Source: Nonomuraea africana
GTDB lineage: Bacteria > Actinomycetota > Actinomycetes > Streptosporangiales > Streptosporangiaceae
Assembly (NCBI RefSeq): GCF_014873535.1
Contig: NZ_JADBEF010000001.1
Span: 4,154,001 to 4,218,000 of the forward strand
Reading direction: 5' to 3'
Length of the DNA: 64,000 bases
Every line of letters starts with the position of its first letter. The first letter of the stretch is position 1. The notes under the pieces are model-generated. The model saw nothing but the letters and a program-made list of their open reading frames with translations. It was not told where the DNA came from and did not search any database. The translations under genes and the position numbers were made by a program. Positions 17,654 to 26,285 of the stretch are shown here, in pieces.

Positions 17654-18562
17654 ATGCGAGCCCTCGTCCACGACCCGTCCGCTCCCCACCAGCTGTCCCT
17701 GGGCGTGGCGCCCGATCCGGTGCCCTCCACTGGGCAGGCGCTGGTCGAGGTGTCCGCGACGTCGTTCAACTTCGGCGAGATCGCATTCCGGTCGGGGCGC
17801 CCCGGACACGTCTCCGGGTGGGACGCCGCCGGTGTGGTCGTGCGCGCCGCCGCCGACGGGTCGGGCCCGGCCGCAGGCACGCGGGTGGTGACGTTCGGCT
17901 GGGCCGGGGCCTGGGCCGAGCTGCGGGCCGTCGACACGGCCGAGCTGGCCGTGGTGCCCGAGGGCGTCGACCTGGGTCTGGCGAGCGCGCTGCCGGTGGC
18001 GGGCGTCACCGCGCTGCAGGCGGTGCGGCGGCTGGGCTCGCTGATCGGCCGCCGCGTGCTGGTCACCGGCGCGTCCGGCGGCGTCGGGCGGTACGCGGTC
18101 CAGCTCGCCGCCCGCGCCGGCGCGCACGTCATCGCCTCCGTCGGCGGCCCCGCCCGCGCGGACGGGCTGCTCGAGCTCGGCGCGGCCGAGGTGGTCATCG
18201 GGCCGGAGAACCTGAAGGGCAGGGTGTACGGCGTGCTGGACAACGTCGGCGGAGCCCAGCTCGCCCAGGCGTACAACCGGCTGGAGGACGGCGGCGTCGT
18301 CCAGGCCATCGGCATGGCCTCGCGCGAGCCGACGCTGATCGACTTCGAGGAGGCGCGGACCCGGGTGGACCGCGGGCGCCTGGAGACGTTCAACATCTCC
18401 ACACCTCTCGGCGCCGACCTCGCCACCCTCGTCGGCCTGCTCGAAAGGGGCGAGCTGGACGCGCAGGTGGGGTGGCGCGGGAGCTGGGAGCGGGCGCTGG
18501 AGGCGGCCGACGCGCTGGTCGGCCGCCGGGTGCGGGGCAAGGCCGTGCTGGACGTCCGCTGA
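17654..18562 (+). CDS. Zinc-less medium-chain oxidoreductase (quinone oxidoreductase-like)
   Basis: This 302-residue NAD(P)H-dependent MDR protein lacks zinc ligands, as in quinone/enone oxidoreductases. The N-terminal GroES-like part has VSATSFNFGEIAFRSG and PGHVSGWDAAGVV. The Rossmann turn is VTGASGGVGRYAVQLAARAG from about residue 137. ATG 17654 is preceded by AAGGAG at a 6-bp spacing, so the longer frame from 17582 is rejected. It diverges from the zinc-type dehydrogenase. Confidence 0.85.
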   Translation: MRALVHDPSAPHQLSLGVAPDPVPSTGQALVEVSATSFNFGEIAFRSGRPGHVSGWDAAGVVVRAAADGSGPAAGTRVVTFGWAGAWAELRAVDTAELAVVPEGVDLGLASALPVAGVTALQAVRRLGSLIGRRVLVTGASGGVGRYAVQLAARAGAHVIASVGGPARADGLLELGAAEVVIGPENLKGRVYGVLDNVGGAQLAQAYNRLEDGGVVQAIGMASREPTLIDFEEARTRVDRGRLETFNISTPLGADLATLVGLLERGELDAQVGWRGSWERALEAADALVGRRVRGKAVLDVR

Positions 18563-18659
18563 GCGACCGCGAACATGGCGGCTCGTTCGCGGGGTAGTCG
18601 GGTCGTGCCCGTTTGCCGGGCGAAACCACTCCCTACTGGACCTCAGCGAGCTGATCTCC

Positions 18660-20351
18660 ATGCGGTTGCCCTTTCTCCGCCGGACACCCCGCGGCAGGCG
18701 ACGATGGGTCGCCGTCGTCATCGTGCTGATCCTCGTGCCCGTTCTCGGATACGCGGCGACGGCCGTCGCGCTGGCGGGAGAGGTGCCGCCGCGGACCCGG
18801 GTGGCGGGCGTCGACATCGGCGGCCTGTCATCGGCGGACGCCGAGGCGAAGCTGGTCCGGGAGCTCTCCGGGAGGGCCGCCGCCCCGTTGACGCTCGACG
18901 CCGCGGACACCGAGGTGCGCGTGCGGCCGGGCGACCTCGGCCTGGCGCTCGACGCGGCGGCCACGGTCGCGGCCGCGCGAGACGGCTCCATGACGCCGGT
19001 CGGCGTCGCCCGCTCGCTGTTCGGACAGCGGGACCTCCGACCCCAGGTCACGATCGACAGAAGGCGGCTGGCGGCGGCCGTCGCGGACGTCGCGAAGAAG
19101 GTCGACAGAGCACCCAGGGAAGGCGGCGTCGCCTATCGCGGGCTCACGCCCGAGCCGGTGCTGCCGAAGGACGGGCGGCGGCTCGACCGGGAGGGCGCCG
19201 CGCGCGCCGTCCAGCAGGCCTATCTGGTGGGCAGCGGCGCGATCACCGTACCGGTTCGCACGGTCGCCCCACGGGTGAGCGCGGAGAGGGTGCGCGAGGT
19301 GGCCGCCACGAGCGCGCGCGAGGCCGTGGCGGCGCCGCTCACGCTGACCAGCGGGAACAGGGAGGCCGAGCTCTCACCGCAGCGGATCGCCGCCCGCCTG
19401 CGCTACGTCCCCGACGGGCGGGGCGGGCTGCGTCCCCGGTTCGACGCCTCCGATCTCGCCGCCGACCTCGACGCCAAGCTGGTGGACGAGGACCGGCGGC
19501 CGAGGGACGCGTCCTTCGAGATCTCCGCCGGCGTCCCCAAGGTGATGCCCTCCCGGACGGGGACGGGGGTGGACGTTGCCGCCCTGGGCCCGGCCGTCTC
19601 GGCCGCCCTGTCACGGAACGGCAGCCGCTCGGTCGAGGCGCCCATGCGCGCGACCGAGCCGAGGCTCACCACGGAGAAGGCGGCCGGCCTGGGCATCAAG
19701 GAGAAGGTCGGCTCCTTCACCACCCGTCACCCCTGCTGCGCGCCCCGCGTGACCAACATCCACCGGATCGCCGACCTCGTCGACGGGCACGTCGTGCTGC
19801 CCGGCGAGACGTTCTCCCTCAATGAGGCCGTCGGCAGGCGCGACAGGGCACGGGGATTCGTGGAGGCGCCCATGATCCTGAACAACCGGTTCGTCAACGA
19901 CGTGGGCGGCGGGGTGTCGCAGTTCGCGACGACGATGTTCAACGCGGTCTTCTTCGGCGGCTTCGAGGACGTGCAGCACGTCCCGCACCAGTACTACATC
20001 TCCCGCTACCCCGCCGGGCGTGAGGCCACCGTCTCCTACCCGCAGCCGGACCTCCGCTGGCGCAACGACTCGCCGTACGGCGTGCTGATCACGACCTCGT
20101 ACACCAGGACCTCCATCACGGTCCAGTTCTGGAGCACCAAGCGCTTCGAGATCGAGTCGGAGAGCTCGCCCCGCTACGACGTGCGCGACTTCCCCTCCTT
20201 GCGGGAATCGGGGCCGGAGTGCATCCCCATGGGAGGTGTCGAAGGGTTCAAGATCGACGTCTGGCGGATCTTCAAGAAGGACGGCGAGACGGTCAGGAAG
20301 CAGAAGTTCCACACCGTGTACGCCCCCGAACCACGACTGGAATGCGACTAG
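18660..20351 (+). CDS. VanW family protein with peptidoglycan-binding-like repeats
   Basis: This 563-residue protein is anchored by one N-terminal membrane helix (residues ~17-38) after a basic RRTPRGRRR stretch, so the bulk is outside the cell. Two copies of a PG_binding_4-like region (RVAGVDIGGLSSADAEAKL near 45-60, and a second between ~200 and 330) precede a VanW domain from ~350 (FTTRHPCCAPRVTNI, LPGETFSLNEAVGRR, GGGVSQFATTMFNAVFF, PYGVLI). VanW proteins accompany vancomycin-resistance and wall-associated genes, but their activity is unknown. No vanH/A/X-like gene is near, so this looks like a housekeeping envelope protein. Confidence 0.88.
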   Translation: MRLPFLRRTPRGRRRWVAVVIVLILVPVLGYAATAVALAGEVPPRTRVAGVDIGGLSSADAEAKLVRELSGRAAAPLTLDAADTEVRVRPGDLGLALDAAATVAAARDGSMTPVGVARSLFGQRDLRPQVTIDRRRLAAAVADVAKKVDRAPREGGVAYRGLTPEPVLPKDGRRLDREGAARAVQQAYLVGSGAITVPVRTVAPRVSAERVREVAATSAREAVAAPLTLTSGNREAELSPQRIAARLRYVPDGRGGLRPRFDASDLAADLDAKLVDEDRRPRDASFEISAGVPKVMPSRTGTGVDVAALGPAVSAALSRNGSRSVEAPMRATEPRLTTEKAAGLGIKEKVGSFTTRHPCCAPRVTNIHRIADLVDGHVVLPGETFSLNEAVGRRDRARGFVEAPMILNNRFVNDVGGGVSQFATTMFNAVFFGGFEDVQHVPHQYYISRYPAGREATVSYPQPDLRWRNDSPYGVLITTSYTRTSITVQFWSTKRFEIESESSPRYDVRDFPSLRESGPECIPMGGVEGFKIDVWRIFKKDGETVRKQKFHTVYAPEPRLECD

Positions 20352-20376
20352 CGATCACCAGGTCACCGTCACCAGG

Positions 20377-20949
20377 TCAGTGTGGCAGGGCGCCCTGGAT
20401 GACGCCCTCCACGACCTGCCCGATCCGGTCGGCGGCCCGGTCGGGGTCCGGCTGCCCGGCGTCCAGCCAGGAGATGACCGCCTCGATGGTCACGGTGGGG
20501 ATCAGGCCCGCCGCCCACTCCAGCCAGGGCCCGGGCGGGATGCGCCTGACGAGGTTGCGCCGCGCGATCTCCCTCGATCCCTCGGTGATGACGTCGATCA
20601 GGTCGCGGAACTCCGGCTCCCTGGCGGCGTACCGGAACAGCAGCCGGAACCCGTCGGGGTCGGCGGAGGCGGCGCGGAGGAGCGAGGGGAGGGCGTTCTC
20701 GTCGAAGTCGTCGGTGCCCACCGTGTCGGCCAGCCGGACACAGGCCCGGTCGAGGACCGCGCGGTACATGTCCGCCTTCGACGCGAAGTGCCGGTAAAGG
20801 ATCACACGGGTGATCCCGGCCTCCCCTGCCACGTCGTCGAGGCTGGTCGCGGTGAACCCGGCGCGGGCGAACGCGCGCGTGGCCGCGTCGAGGATCTGCT
20901 CGCGTCGTTCGGCCCGGCGCATGCGCCGGACCGGCTGCTCCACCGTCAC
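20377..20949 (-). CDS. TetR-family regulator
   Basis: This 190-residue repressor has an N-terminal HTH (RREQILDAATRAFARAGFTA, then LDDVAGEAGITRVILYRHF) and a helical ligand domain. GTG 20949 has GAGGGGGG about 5 bp upstream. It diverges from a cytochrome P450 across a 77-bp intergenic region that is strikingly AT-rich (20965-21016) for this genome, the likely shared promoter/operator. The self-complementary GTATAC at 21006-21011 is one candidate half of an operator, but no long palindrome is obvious. Confidence 0.88.
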   Translation of the reverse strand: MTVEQPVRRMRRAERREQILDAATRAFARAGFTATSLDDVAGEAGITRVILYRHFASKADMYRAVLDRACVRLADTVGTDDFDENALPSLLRAASADPDGFRLLFRYAAREPEFRDLIDVITEGSREIARRNLVRRIPPGPWLEWAAGLIPTVTIEAVISWLDAGQPDPDRAADRIGQVVEGVIQGALPH

Positions 20950-21026
20950 CGCGAACCCCCCTCTTGTTTACCGCGCAGTCTACATATAGCTTTATTTACA
21001 CCCGAGTATACAAAAGGGAGTACACC

Positions 21027-22184
21027 ATGACCGTCCAGCTGCCTTTCGAGCAGCCCCATCTCCTCCAGCCCCCGCCGGTGCTGCGCGGGCTCCAGGACCA
21101 GGGGGCGATCCACCGGGTGCGCACCCGGGTCGGGCACGAGGCGTGGCTGGTCACCGGCTACGCCTACGTTCGGGACCTGCTGGCCGACGACCGGCTCGGC
21201 CGCTCGCACCCCGACCCGGACCGCGCCGCCCGCACCGGCGAATCAGTCCTGTTCGGCGGGCCGATGGGCGACTTCGACACCGAGCGGGCCGACCATGCCC
21301 GGATGCGGGCCCTGCTCCAGCCGCAGTTCTCGCCCAAGCGCATGCGCGCCTTCCGTCCCCGCGTCGAGGAGCTGACCACCCGCCTCCTCGACCGGCTGAC
21401 CTCACCCGCCGACCTGCACGAGGCGCTGGCCGTGCCGCTGCCCATCCTGGTGATCTGCGAGTTGCTCGGCGTGCCGTACGAGGATCGCGGCCAGTTCCGC
21501 GCCTGGTCGCAGGCCGCGGGAGACGTCCTCGATCGCGACCGCTCCAACCAGGGGCTGGCCGACCTCTTCGAGTACGGCAGGCGGCTCGTGGCCCGCAAGC
21601 GCGAGCGGCCCGGCGACGACTTCATCTCCCGGCTGTGCGCCGAGGGCGTCCCCGACGAGGAGGTCGCCATGATGGCGATGTTCATGCTCTTCGCCGGGCA
21701 CGAGACCACGGTGGTCGCGATCGGCATGGGCGCCCTGTGGCTGCTGACCCACCCGGACCAGCACCGGGCCCTCGTCGACGATCCCGCGCTGCTCACGTCC
21801 GCGGTGGAGGAGATGCTGCGCGCGCCCGACAAGGGCGGCGGCGGGATCCCGCGCTACGCCCGCGTCGACATCGAACTCGACGGCGTCACCATCCGCGCGG
21901 GCGAGCTGGTCCTGCTCGACACCGGCGCCGCCAACCACGACGCCGACGCCTTCCGCGATCCCGACCGCTTCGAGGTCGGCCGGCAGGGCACGGCGCATCT
22001 GACCTTCGGGCACGGCGCCCACTACTGCCTGGGCGCGCCGCTGGCCCGCATCGAACTGCAGGCCGTGTTCTCCCAGCTCGTCCCCCGCTTCCCGGCGATG
22101 CGGCTGGCCGTGCCCGTCGAGGAACTGCGGGTCCGCACCGACGTGCTGACCGGTGGGCTCGTCGAGCTTCCGGTGGAGTGGTGA
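21027..22184 (+). CDS. Cytochrome P450
   Basis: This is a soluble bacterial P450 of 385 residues. Oxygen-activating I-helix FAGHETT, the K-helix ExxR (EEMLR) and the heme loop FGHGAHYCLGAPLAR, with the ligand Cys near residue 334, are all canonical. It would hydroxylate or epoxidise an unknown hydrophobic substrate with electrons from a ferredoxin. No ferredoxin gene is adjacent. ATG 21027 follows AAGGGAG at 6 bp, so the in-frame extension to 20964 is rejected. It diverges from a TetR gene that probably controls it. Confidence 0.9.
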   Translation: MTVQLPFEQPHLLQPPPVLRGLQDQGAIHRVRTRVGHEAWLVTGYAYVRDLLADDRLGRSHPDPDRAARTGESVLFGGPMGDFDTERADHARMRALLQPQFSPKRMRAFRPRVEELTTRLLDRLTSPADLHEALAVPLPILVICELLGVPYEDRGQFRAWSQAAGDVLDRDRSNQGLADLFEYGRRLVARKRERPGDDFISRLCAEGVPDEEVAMMAMFMLFAGHETTVVAIGMGALWLLTHPDQHRALVDDPALLTSAVEEMLRAPDKGGGGIPRYARVDIELDGVTIRAGELVLLDTGAANHDADAFRDPDRFEVGRQGTAHLTFGHGAHYCLGAPLARIELQAVFSQLVPRFPAMRLAVPVEELRVRTDVLTGGLVELPVEW

Positions 22185-22222
22185 TGGCGACTTCGCCCAC
22201 TGCCCGGACACCGTAACCCGCA

Positions 22223-22390
22223 TGCCGGCGATCGAGCCCGAGCCCCGGCTGCGCGAAGCGGCCCGCGCCGCCGCACCGGATCACATCGAGGTCGTCGACG
22301 GCCTCGCCGAGCGGCGGCCCGCCGAGGACGGCGCCTTCGAGGATCCCGTACTCGACCCACATCCTGGGCGCGGCCGTCCTGCCGTTCTGA
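22223..22390 (+). pseudogene. Remnant of a SAM-dependent methyltransferase
   Basis: Within the 380 bp between the P450 and the next gene, one frame reads IEPEPRLREAARAAA...IEVVDGLAERRPAEDGAF. This matches the SAM-binding acidic loop and following strand of UbiE-type methyltransferases. It runs on with no VVASLVL-like continuation. A shifted frame then reads PYSTHILGAAVLPF and stops (TGA 22388-22390), which resembles the C-terminus of the same enzymes. The catalytic middle is missing, so this is an internally deleted copy. The flanking 22391-22566 holds nothing recognisable. Confidence 0.5.
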
Positions 22391-22566
22391 GGCTACGGCC
22401 CCATGCGGCCATCGATGCCATCGGGAAGTCCATCCATCGAGGCCGCAGGCCTATCTCCCCCCTCCTTCGCGCGTCGGGGCGGATCCGCCCGAAGGCGGCA
22501 GCGGCCGGCGATTCGCCTGGTCAAAGCCGGGAAGGAAGTCGGGGAAGCGTTGCGCAAGGGGGAGAA

Positions 22567-22857
22567 ATGTATGCACGCGTGAGCACCTACACGGGGCCCG
22601 CCGATCGGATCGACGACGCGATCAGGGGGTTCGAACGGTCGCGCGAACTGGTCACGGGAATGGACGGCATCGTGCACGCGTACATGCTCGTCGACCGGTC
22701 GAGCGGAAAGGTCATGACGATCAGCCTGTGGCGGGACGAGCGGGCCCTCCAGTCCAGTGCCGATCGGGCCGCCAAGGTGCGCGAGGAGGCGGCCGCGGCC
22801 GTCGGCGGGACGGTGGAGAGCGTCGAGAGCTACGAGGTCGCGCTCCAGGTGCCTTAG
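22567..22857 (+). CDS. Small dimeric alpha/beta-barrel-like protein
   Basis: This 96-residue soluble protein has a beta-alpha-beta pattern (YARVSTYTGP..., GMDGIVHAYMLVDRSSGKVMTISLW, a helix and a final VESYEVALQV strand). It resembles the ABM/antibiotic-monooxygenase-like barrel often labelled hypothetical in actinomycetes. No catalytic residue can be assigned. ATG 22567 follows AAGGGGGAG. It stands alone between gene remnants. It could be a heme- or quinone-related monooxygenase subunit or simply a stress protein. Confidence 0.6.
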   Translation: MYARVSTYTGPADRIDDAIRGFERSRELVTGMDGIVHAYMLVDRSSGKVMTISLWRDERALQSSADRAAKVREEAAAAVGGTVESVESYEVALQVP

Positions 22858-22862
22858 CTACT

Positions 22863-23000
22863 GTCTCCGATAGGAAGAAAAGGGCGCGCGCCGAGCTCCA
22901 CCAGCGCCACCGCCTGCACGCCGACCTGGTCGACGCGCTCGACCGGCGCGACTGCGAGGAGGCCCTGCGCCTGGTCCTGGCTCACAACACCACCGCCTGA
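22863..23000 (+). pseudogene. C-terminal scrap of a GntR (FCD) regulator
   Basis: This 45-codon stretch (SDRKKRARAELHQRHRLHAD, then LVDALDRRDCEEALRLVLAHN) ends at TGA 22998-23000. The helix ending in DALxRRDxEEALRLVLAHN resembles the last helices of the FCD ligand domain of GntR regulators. It has no start codon or ribosome-binding site and overlaps the 3' end of the MFS gene on the other strand by 19 bp. Probably a remnant; assignment tentative. Confidence 0.35.
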
Positions 23001-24184
23001 CGCCCGGCGTCCAGGCGCAGCAGCGGCCTGATCGCGAGCTGGGCGACGGCGAGGGCGACGCAGGCGCACGCCGTCGCCGCCCACAAGCCCGCGGCCCCGG
23101 CGCGGTCGAGGAGCTGGATGCCGGCGATCGGCGCCGCGATGGTGGCAAGGCCCCAGCTGGTGCCGTACGCGGCGAGGTAGCGGCCTCGGGCCTCCACCGG
23201 GGCGAGCTCGGCGACCAGCGCGTACGCGCGTCCCACCATGAACAGGTCGCCGACGCTCCACACCACGGTCGCCGCCACGTAGGCGGGCAGCGTGGGGGCG
23301 ACGGCGTAGCCGGCCAGTCCGGCCGCCATCAGGACGGCGCCCCCCGCCAGGGCCGTGGGCGCGGACAGCGCCGCCACGGCGCTCAGGCGCAGCAGCGGCT
23401 GACCCGCGACAGTGGTGACGGCCGAGACGGTGAAGAGGAGGCCCGCGTCCGTCGCCGCGATCCCGCGCTCGGGCAGGGACAGCGGGAGCGCGATCATGAT
23501 CGTCATGTAGACGGTCGCGAACAGCGTGCCGCAGGCGAACATGGCGAGCAGGGCGGGATCCCGCCAGGCCGAGACCCGGGCGGCCGGCGCGGTCGCGGAG
23601 CGCGCGACACCGGGCGGGTCCGCGGGCAGGACGGCGCGCACGACGATCGCGCACGCCAGGCAGGTCACCGCGTCGACGACGAACAGCCAGCGCAGGTCCC
23701 ATCGCCCCACACCGGCCGCGATCAGCCCGGCCCCCATGCCGCCCACGGCCAGCGCGGCGTTGAAGAGGCTGTAGGCCCTGGTCCGGTCACCGGCGCCGAC
23801 GGCGTCCGCGATCACCGCCTGGCTCGGCGGCTCGTACAGCTCGAAGACCAGCCCGAGCACGACGGCGAACAGGGCGACCACGGGCAGGGAGCCGGCGGCC
23901 GCGATGGCGAACTGGGCGACGGCGCATCCGCACAGACCCAGCATGATCGTGCGCCGGCGGCCCAGCCGGTCGGCGAGGAGCCCGCCGAACAGGCGTGAAG
24001 GAATGGTCGCGAGCCCGAACGCGGCCGAGACGAGGCCCGCGGTCGCCGGGCTCGCGCCGAACTCGGTGGTGATCAGGACGGTCAGGAACGAGAGGGAGAA
24101 CGCCCCCAGCCGGTTGACCGCGCGTGCCACGATGAGCAGCCGTACGGTGCGAGGCAGCCGCTCACCACGCGCGAAGAACCGCAT
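22982..24184 (-). CDS. MFS transporter
   Basis: This major facilitator protein has 400 residues and about 12 hydrophobic helices. The conserved loop 2-3 motif reads GGLLADRLGRRRTIML, and loop 4-5 GLVFELYEPPSQAVIAD resembles drug-efflux members. ATG 24184 has GGAGG 7 bp upstream, so the open extension to 24307 is not used. It diverges from the CGNR zinc-finger gene; the 77-bp gap probably holds both promoters. Exported compound unknown. Confidence 0.88.
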   Translation of the reverse strand: MRFFARGERLPRTVRLLIVARAVNRLGAFSLSFLTVLITTEFGASPATAGLVSAAFGLATIPSRLFGGLLADRLGRRRTIMLGLCGCAVAQFAIAAAGSLPVVALFAVVLGLVFELYEPPSQAVIADAVGAGDRTRAYSLFNAALAVGGMGAGLIAAGVGRWDLRWLFVVDAVTCLACAIVVRAVLPADPPGVARSATAPAARVSAWRDPALLAMFACGTLFATVYMTIMIALPLSLPERGIAATDAGLLFTVSAVTTVAGQPLLRLSAVAALSAPTALAGGAVLMAAGLAGYAVAPTLPAYVAATVVWSVGDLFMVGRAYALVAELAPVEARGRYLAAYGTSWGLATIAAPIAGIQLLDRAGAAGLWAATACACVALAVAQLAIRPLLRLDAGRQAVVL

Positions 24185-24261
24185 ACGACAACCTCCGTGA
24201 CCGGCGAAAACGCTAACGTTGGTCACGGACCCTACGAGTCGAAGGAGTGACCAGTCAAGTG

Positions 24262-24837
24262 ATGTTCGATGGTCACGTGGCCCTCCTCCTGGAAGCGGCC
24301 GTGTCACTGGTCAACGTGCTGACCGACGGCGCCGAGCGTGGCAGGCCCTACACGGCCCCGCGCGGCGACGACCTGCCCGCGGCGGTCGACGCGGCCCTGC
24401 CGTCCCATGGCACCGGTCCCCGTACGATCACCGTCGAGGAGGCCGCCTACCTCGTCAGGACCGCCGAGCAGATGCGCCGCGTCTTCGAGGCCGTGCACGC
24501 CCAGCGGGTGGCCGAGGCGGCGGGGGTGGTGAACGCGCTCCTGCTCGACACGGGCGCCAGGCCGCAACTCGACCAGGTTCCAGGGGAGCCGTGGCAGGTC
24601 CACTTCCACGGCCCCGACGACTCCCTCGCGGTGGGCTGGAGCGCGGGCTGCGCCGCGGGGCTCGCCCTGGCGATCGGCAGCGATCTCGGCGGCAGGCTCG
24701 GCGTCTGCCAGGCGGTCATGTGCGACCGGGTCTACGTGGACGGCTCGCGCAACGCCGTCCGCCAGTTCTGCTCCTCTGCGTGCCGGAGCCGTACCAAGGC
24801 GGCCGCCTTCCGCGAACGGCAACACGCGTCGTCTTGA
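24262..24837 (+). CDS. CGNR zinc-finger (ABATE-type) transcriptional regulator
   Basis: This ~191-residue protein has an N-terminal helical ABATE-like domain (LLLEAAVSLVNVLTDGAERG) and a C-terminal treble-clef zinc finger: VCQAVMCDRVYVDGSRN, then QFCSSACRSRTKAAAFR, with four Cys. Such proteins are presumed stress or drug-responsive regulators. Possible starts are GTG 24247, GTG 24259 and ATG 24262; AAGGAG at 24242-24247 fits the later two. The IS605-type element begins immediately after the stop, so the insertion appears to have spared the coding sequence. It diverges from an MFS exporter and may control it. Confidence 0.8.
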   Translation: MFDGHVALLLEAAVSLVNVLTDGAERGRPYTAPRGDDLPAAVDAALPSHGTGPRTITVEEAAYLVRTAEQMRRVFEAVHAQRVAEAAGVVNALLLDTGARPQLDQVPGEPWQVHFHGPDDSLAVGWSAGCAAGLALAIGSDLGGRLGVCQAVMCDRVYVDGSRNAVRQFCSSACRSRTKAAAFRERQHASS

Positions 24838-24842
24838 CTTCT

Positions 24843-24862
24843 CCCCGCCATGAATGACGGGG
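24843..24862 (-). ncRNA. Right-end hairpin, likely 3' scaffold of the TnpB guide (omega) RNA
   Basis: An imperfect stem-loop (CCCCG-C-CAT / ATG-A-CGGGG around GA) sits ~38-57 bp past the tnpB stop on the minus strand. In characterised IS200/IS605 elements, RNA made from the tnpB 3' end through this hairpin and into the flank guides TnpB. Here the flanking guide would be antisense to the last bases of the CGNR gene. Only the hairpin is seen; the RNA is inferred. Confidence 0.45.
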
Positions 24863-24899
24863 ATTCTCCCGCCTCGCGACGGGGTGGTTACTGCTGCTT

Positions 24900-26141
24900 C
24901 TACGCCGCTTGCGCGGTGGAGGTTTCGGGCGGTGCCAGGGTCGGGATTGCCGTTCCTGGTCTTACCTGCCCTTCACAGTCGTTTCGGGTGTCCGCCAGCC
25001 CGGCGGCCACGTCGTTCGGGGACCGAAGGCGGATGCCTTCGGCGAGGATGTTGAGCGCGGCGGCGATGTCGCGGTCGTGGTGCTCGCCGCAGCAGGGGCA
25101 GTCCCATTCACGGACGTCTAGGGCGAGTTTCCCGATCTTCCAGCCGCAGCACGGGCACAGCTGGGAGGAGGGATACCCGCGGTCGATGGTGATGAACGCG
25201 CGCCCGTACCGGGCTGCTTTGCCTTGCAGGAGCCGCAGGAACGCGCCCCAGGCGGCGTCATTGACGCTCTTGGCGAGCATGCCCCGTGCCAGGCCCCGCA
25301 CGGCCAGACTTTCCACATGCACCGCTTGGTTCTCGCGGATGATCGTGGTGCTGGTCTGGTGGAGGAAGTCTCGACGGGCGTCGGCGACTTTGGCATGCTG
25401 ACGGGCGACTTCGACCCGAGCCTTGGTGCGATTGGCGCTCCCCTTCTGCTTGCGCGACAGGGCACGCTGGAGTTTCTTGAGCTTGCGCTCCCGGCGGCGC
25501 AACCACTTCGGATTCGCGATCTTCTCGCCCTCGGACGTCACCGCGTAGTGGGTCAGCCCCACGTCGATTCCCGTCTCCGCCTCTATCTCGGGAAGAGTCT
25601 GGCTGTCGTCTGGCACGTCGATGACGAACGAGGCGAAGTACCGGCCGCCGGCGTCCTTGATGACCGTCACGCTGGACGGTGGAGCGGGCAGCTCGCGCGA
25701 CCACCGGACCTCGACCTCGCCGATCTTCGCAAGATACAGACAGCCGCCGGCGCGGAGCTTGAAGGCGTTGGTGTTGAACCGGGCCGACTGGCGGTGATCA
25801 TGGCGGGATTTGAACACGGGCAGACCCATCTTCGGGCCTTTCCGCTTCCCCGACACCGACTCGAAGAAGTTCTGGTACGCGGTGTCCAGGCCACGCAGCG
25901 ACTGCTGCAACGGCACCGGGGACACCTGGCCCAGCCACTCCCGCTGAGGGGTCCGCTTCGCAGCCGTGATGCAGATCTTCTGCAACTCCGTGCCGCTGAT
26001 CCGCCTCCGGCCGGCCTTCCAGGCGGCTTTGCGCCGTGCGAGCGCGTCGTTCCACATCGCGCGGACACACCCGAAGGTCCGGGCCAGCGACTCCCGCTGG
26101 GGCGCGTCCGGATACAGCCGGTAGTTGTAGCGCAGCTTCAC
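24900..26141 (-). CDS. tnpB: IS605 OrfB / TnpB RNA-guided nuclease
   Basis: This 413-residue protein keeps the features of an active TnpB. It has an N-terminal helical HTH_OrfB part (YNYRLYPDAPQRESLARTFG) and RuvC-like catalytic residues in GIDVGLTHYAV (Asp near 193), VHVESLAVRG (Glu near 277) and HDRDIAAALNI (Asp near 358). Between the last two lies the zinc ribbon CPCCGWKIG...CPCCGEHH. TnpB cuts DNA next to a short TAM using element-derived guide RNA. GTG 26141 (VKLRYNYRLYP) is preferred because homology begins there and a G-rich site precedes it; an open frame runs to 26189. No stop or frameshift interrupts it. Confidence 0.9.
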   Translation of the reverse strand: MKLRYNYRLYPDAPQRESLARTFGCVRAMWNDALARRKAAWKAGRRRISGTELQKICITAAKRTPQREWLGQVSPVPLQQSLRGLDTAYQNFFESVSGKRKGPKMGLPVFKSRHDHRQSARFNTNAFKLRAGGCLYLAKIGEVEVRWSRELPAPPSSVTVIKDAGGRYFASFVIDVPDDSQTLPEIEAETGIDVGLTHYAVTSEGEKIANPKWLRRRERKLKKLQRALSRKQKGSANRTKARVEVARQHAKVADARRDFLHQTSTTIIRENQAVHVESLAVRGLARGMLAKSVNDAAWGAFLRLLQGKAARYGRAFITIDRGYPSSQLCPCCGWKIGKLALDVREWDCPCCGEHHDRDIAAALNILAEGIRLRSPNDVAAGLADTRNDCEGQVRPGTAIPTLAPPETSTAQAA

Positions 26142-26210
26142 CGAACACCACCCCCTTTCGCGACCTTGACGTCCCGCAGACTCGAACACGTTATCGTCTG
26201 GCCTGCGACC

Positions 26211-26285
26211 GTGTCAGACGAATACCGGCACGGCAGACAGGTGGTTCCCGCGATGCACGTCCATCTGGTCGAACAACAGCGCTGA
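26211..26285 (+). pseudogene. tnpA transposase with its whole catalytic core deleted
   Basis: The 24 codons read VSDEYRHGRQVVPAMHVHLV and then EQQR and stop. The first 20 residues match the N-terminus of IS200/IS605 Y1 transposases, including the HVHLV strand that would carry the HUH metal ligands. The following VEQQR resembles the extreme C-terminus (the YIEQQ end) of the same proteins. Everything between, including the catalytic Tyr, is missing, so it cannot transpose by itself. It diverges from tnpB. Confidence 0.65.

Noticed and set aside
18660..20351. VanW gene as part of a vancomycin-resistance cluster
   Set aside because: No vanH, vanA/B, vanX, vanY or VanRS-like gene lies in the window; stand-alone VanW proteins are common.
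21886..22362. 158-codon minus-strand frame over the P450 3' end
   Set aside because: It is antisense to a well-supported P450 and to the methyltransferase remnant; GC-rich genes commonly open such frames.
17582..24184. The P450, dehydrogenase, methyltransferase remnant and exporter region as a biosynthetic gene cluster
   Set aside because: No polyketide, peptide, terpene or RiPP core enzyme is present; the genes look like independent regulator/enzyme units.
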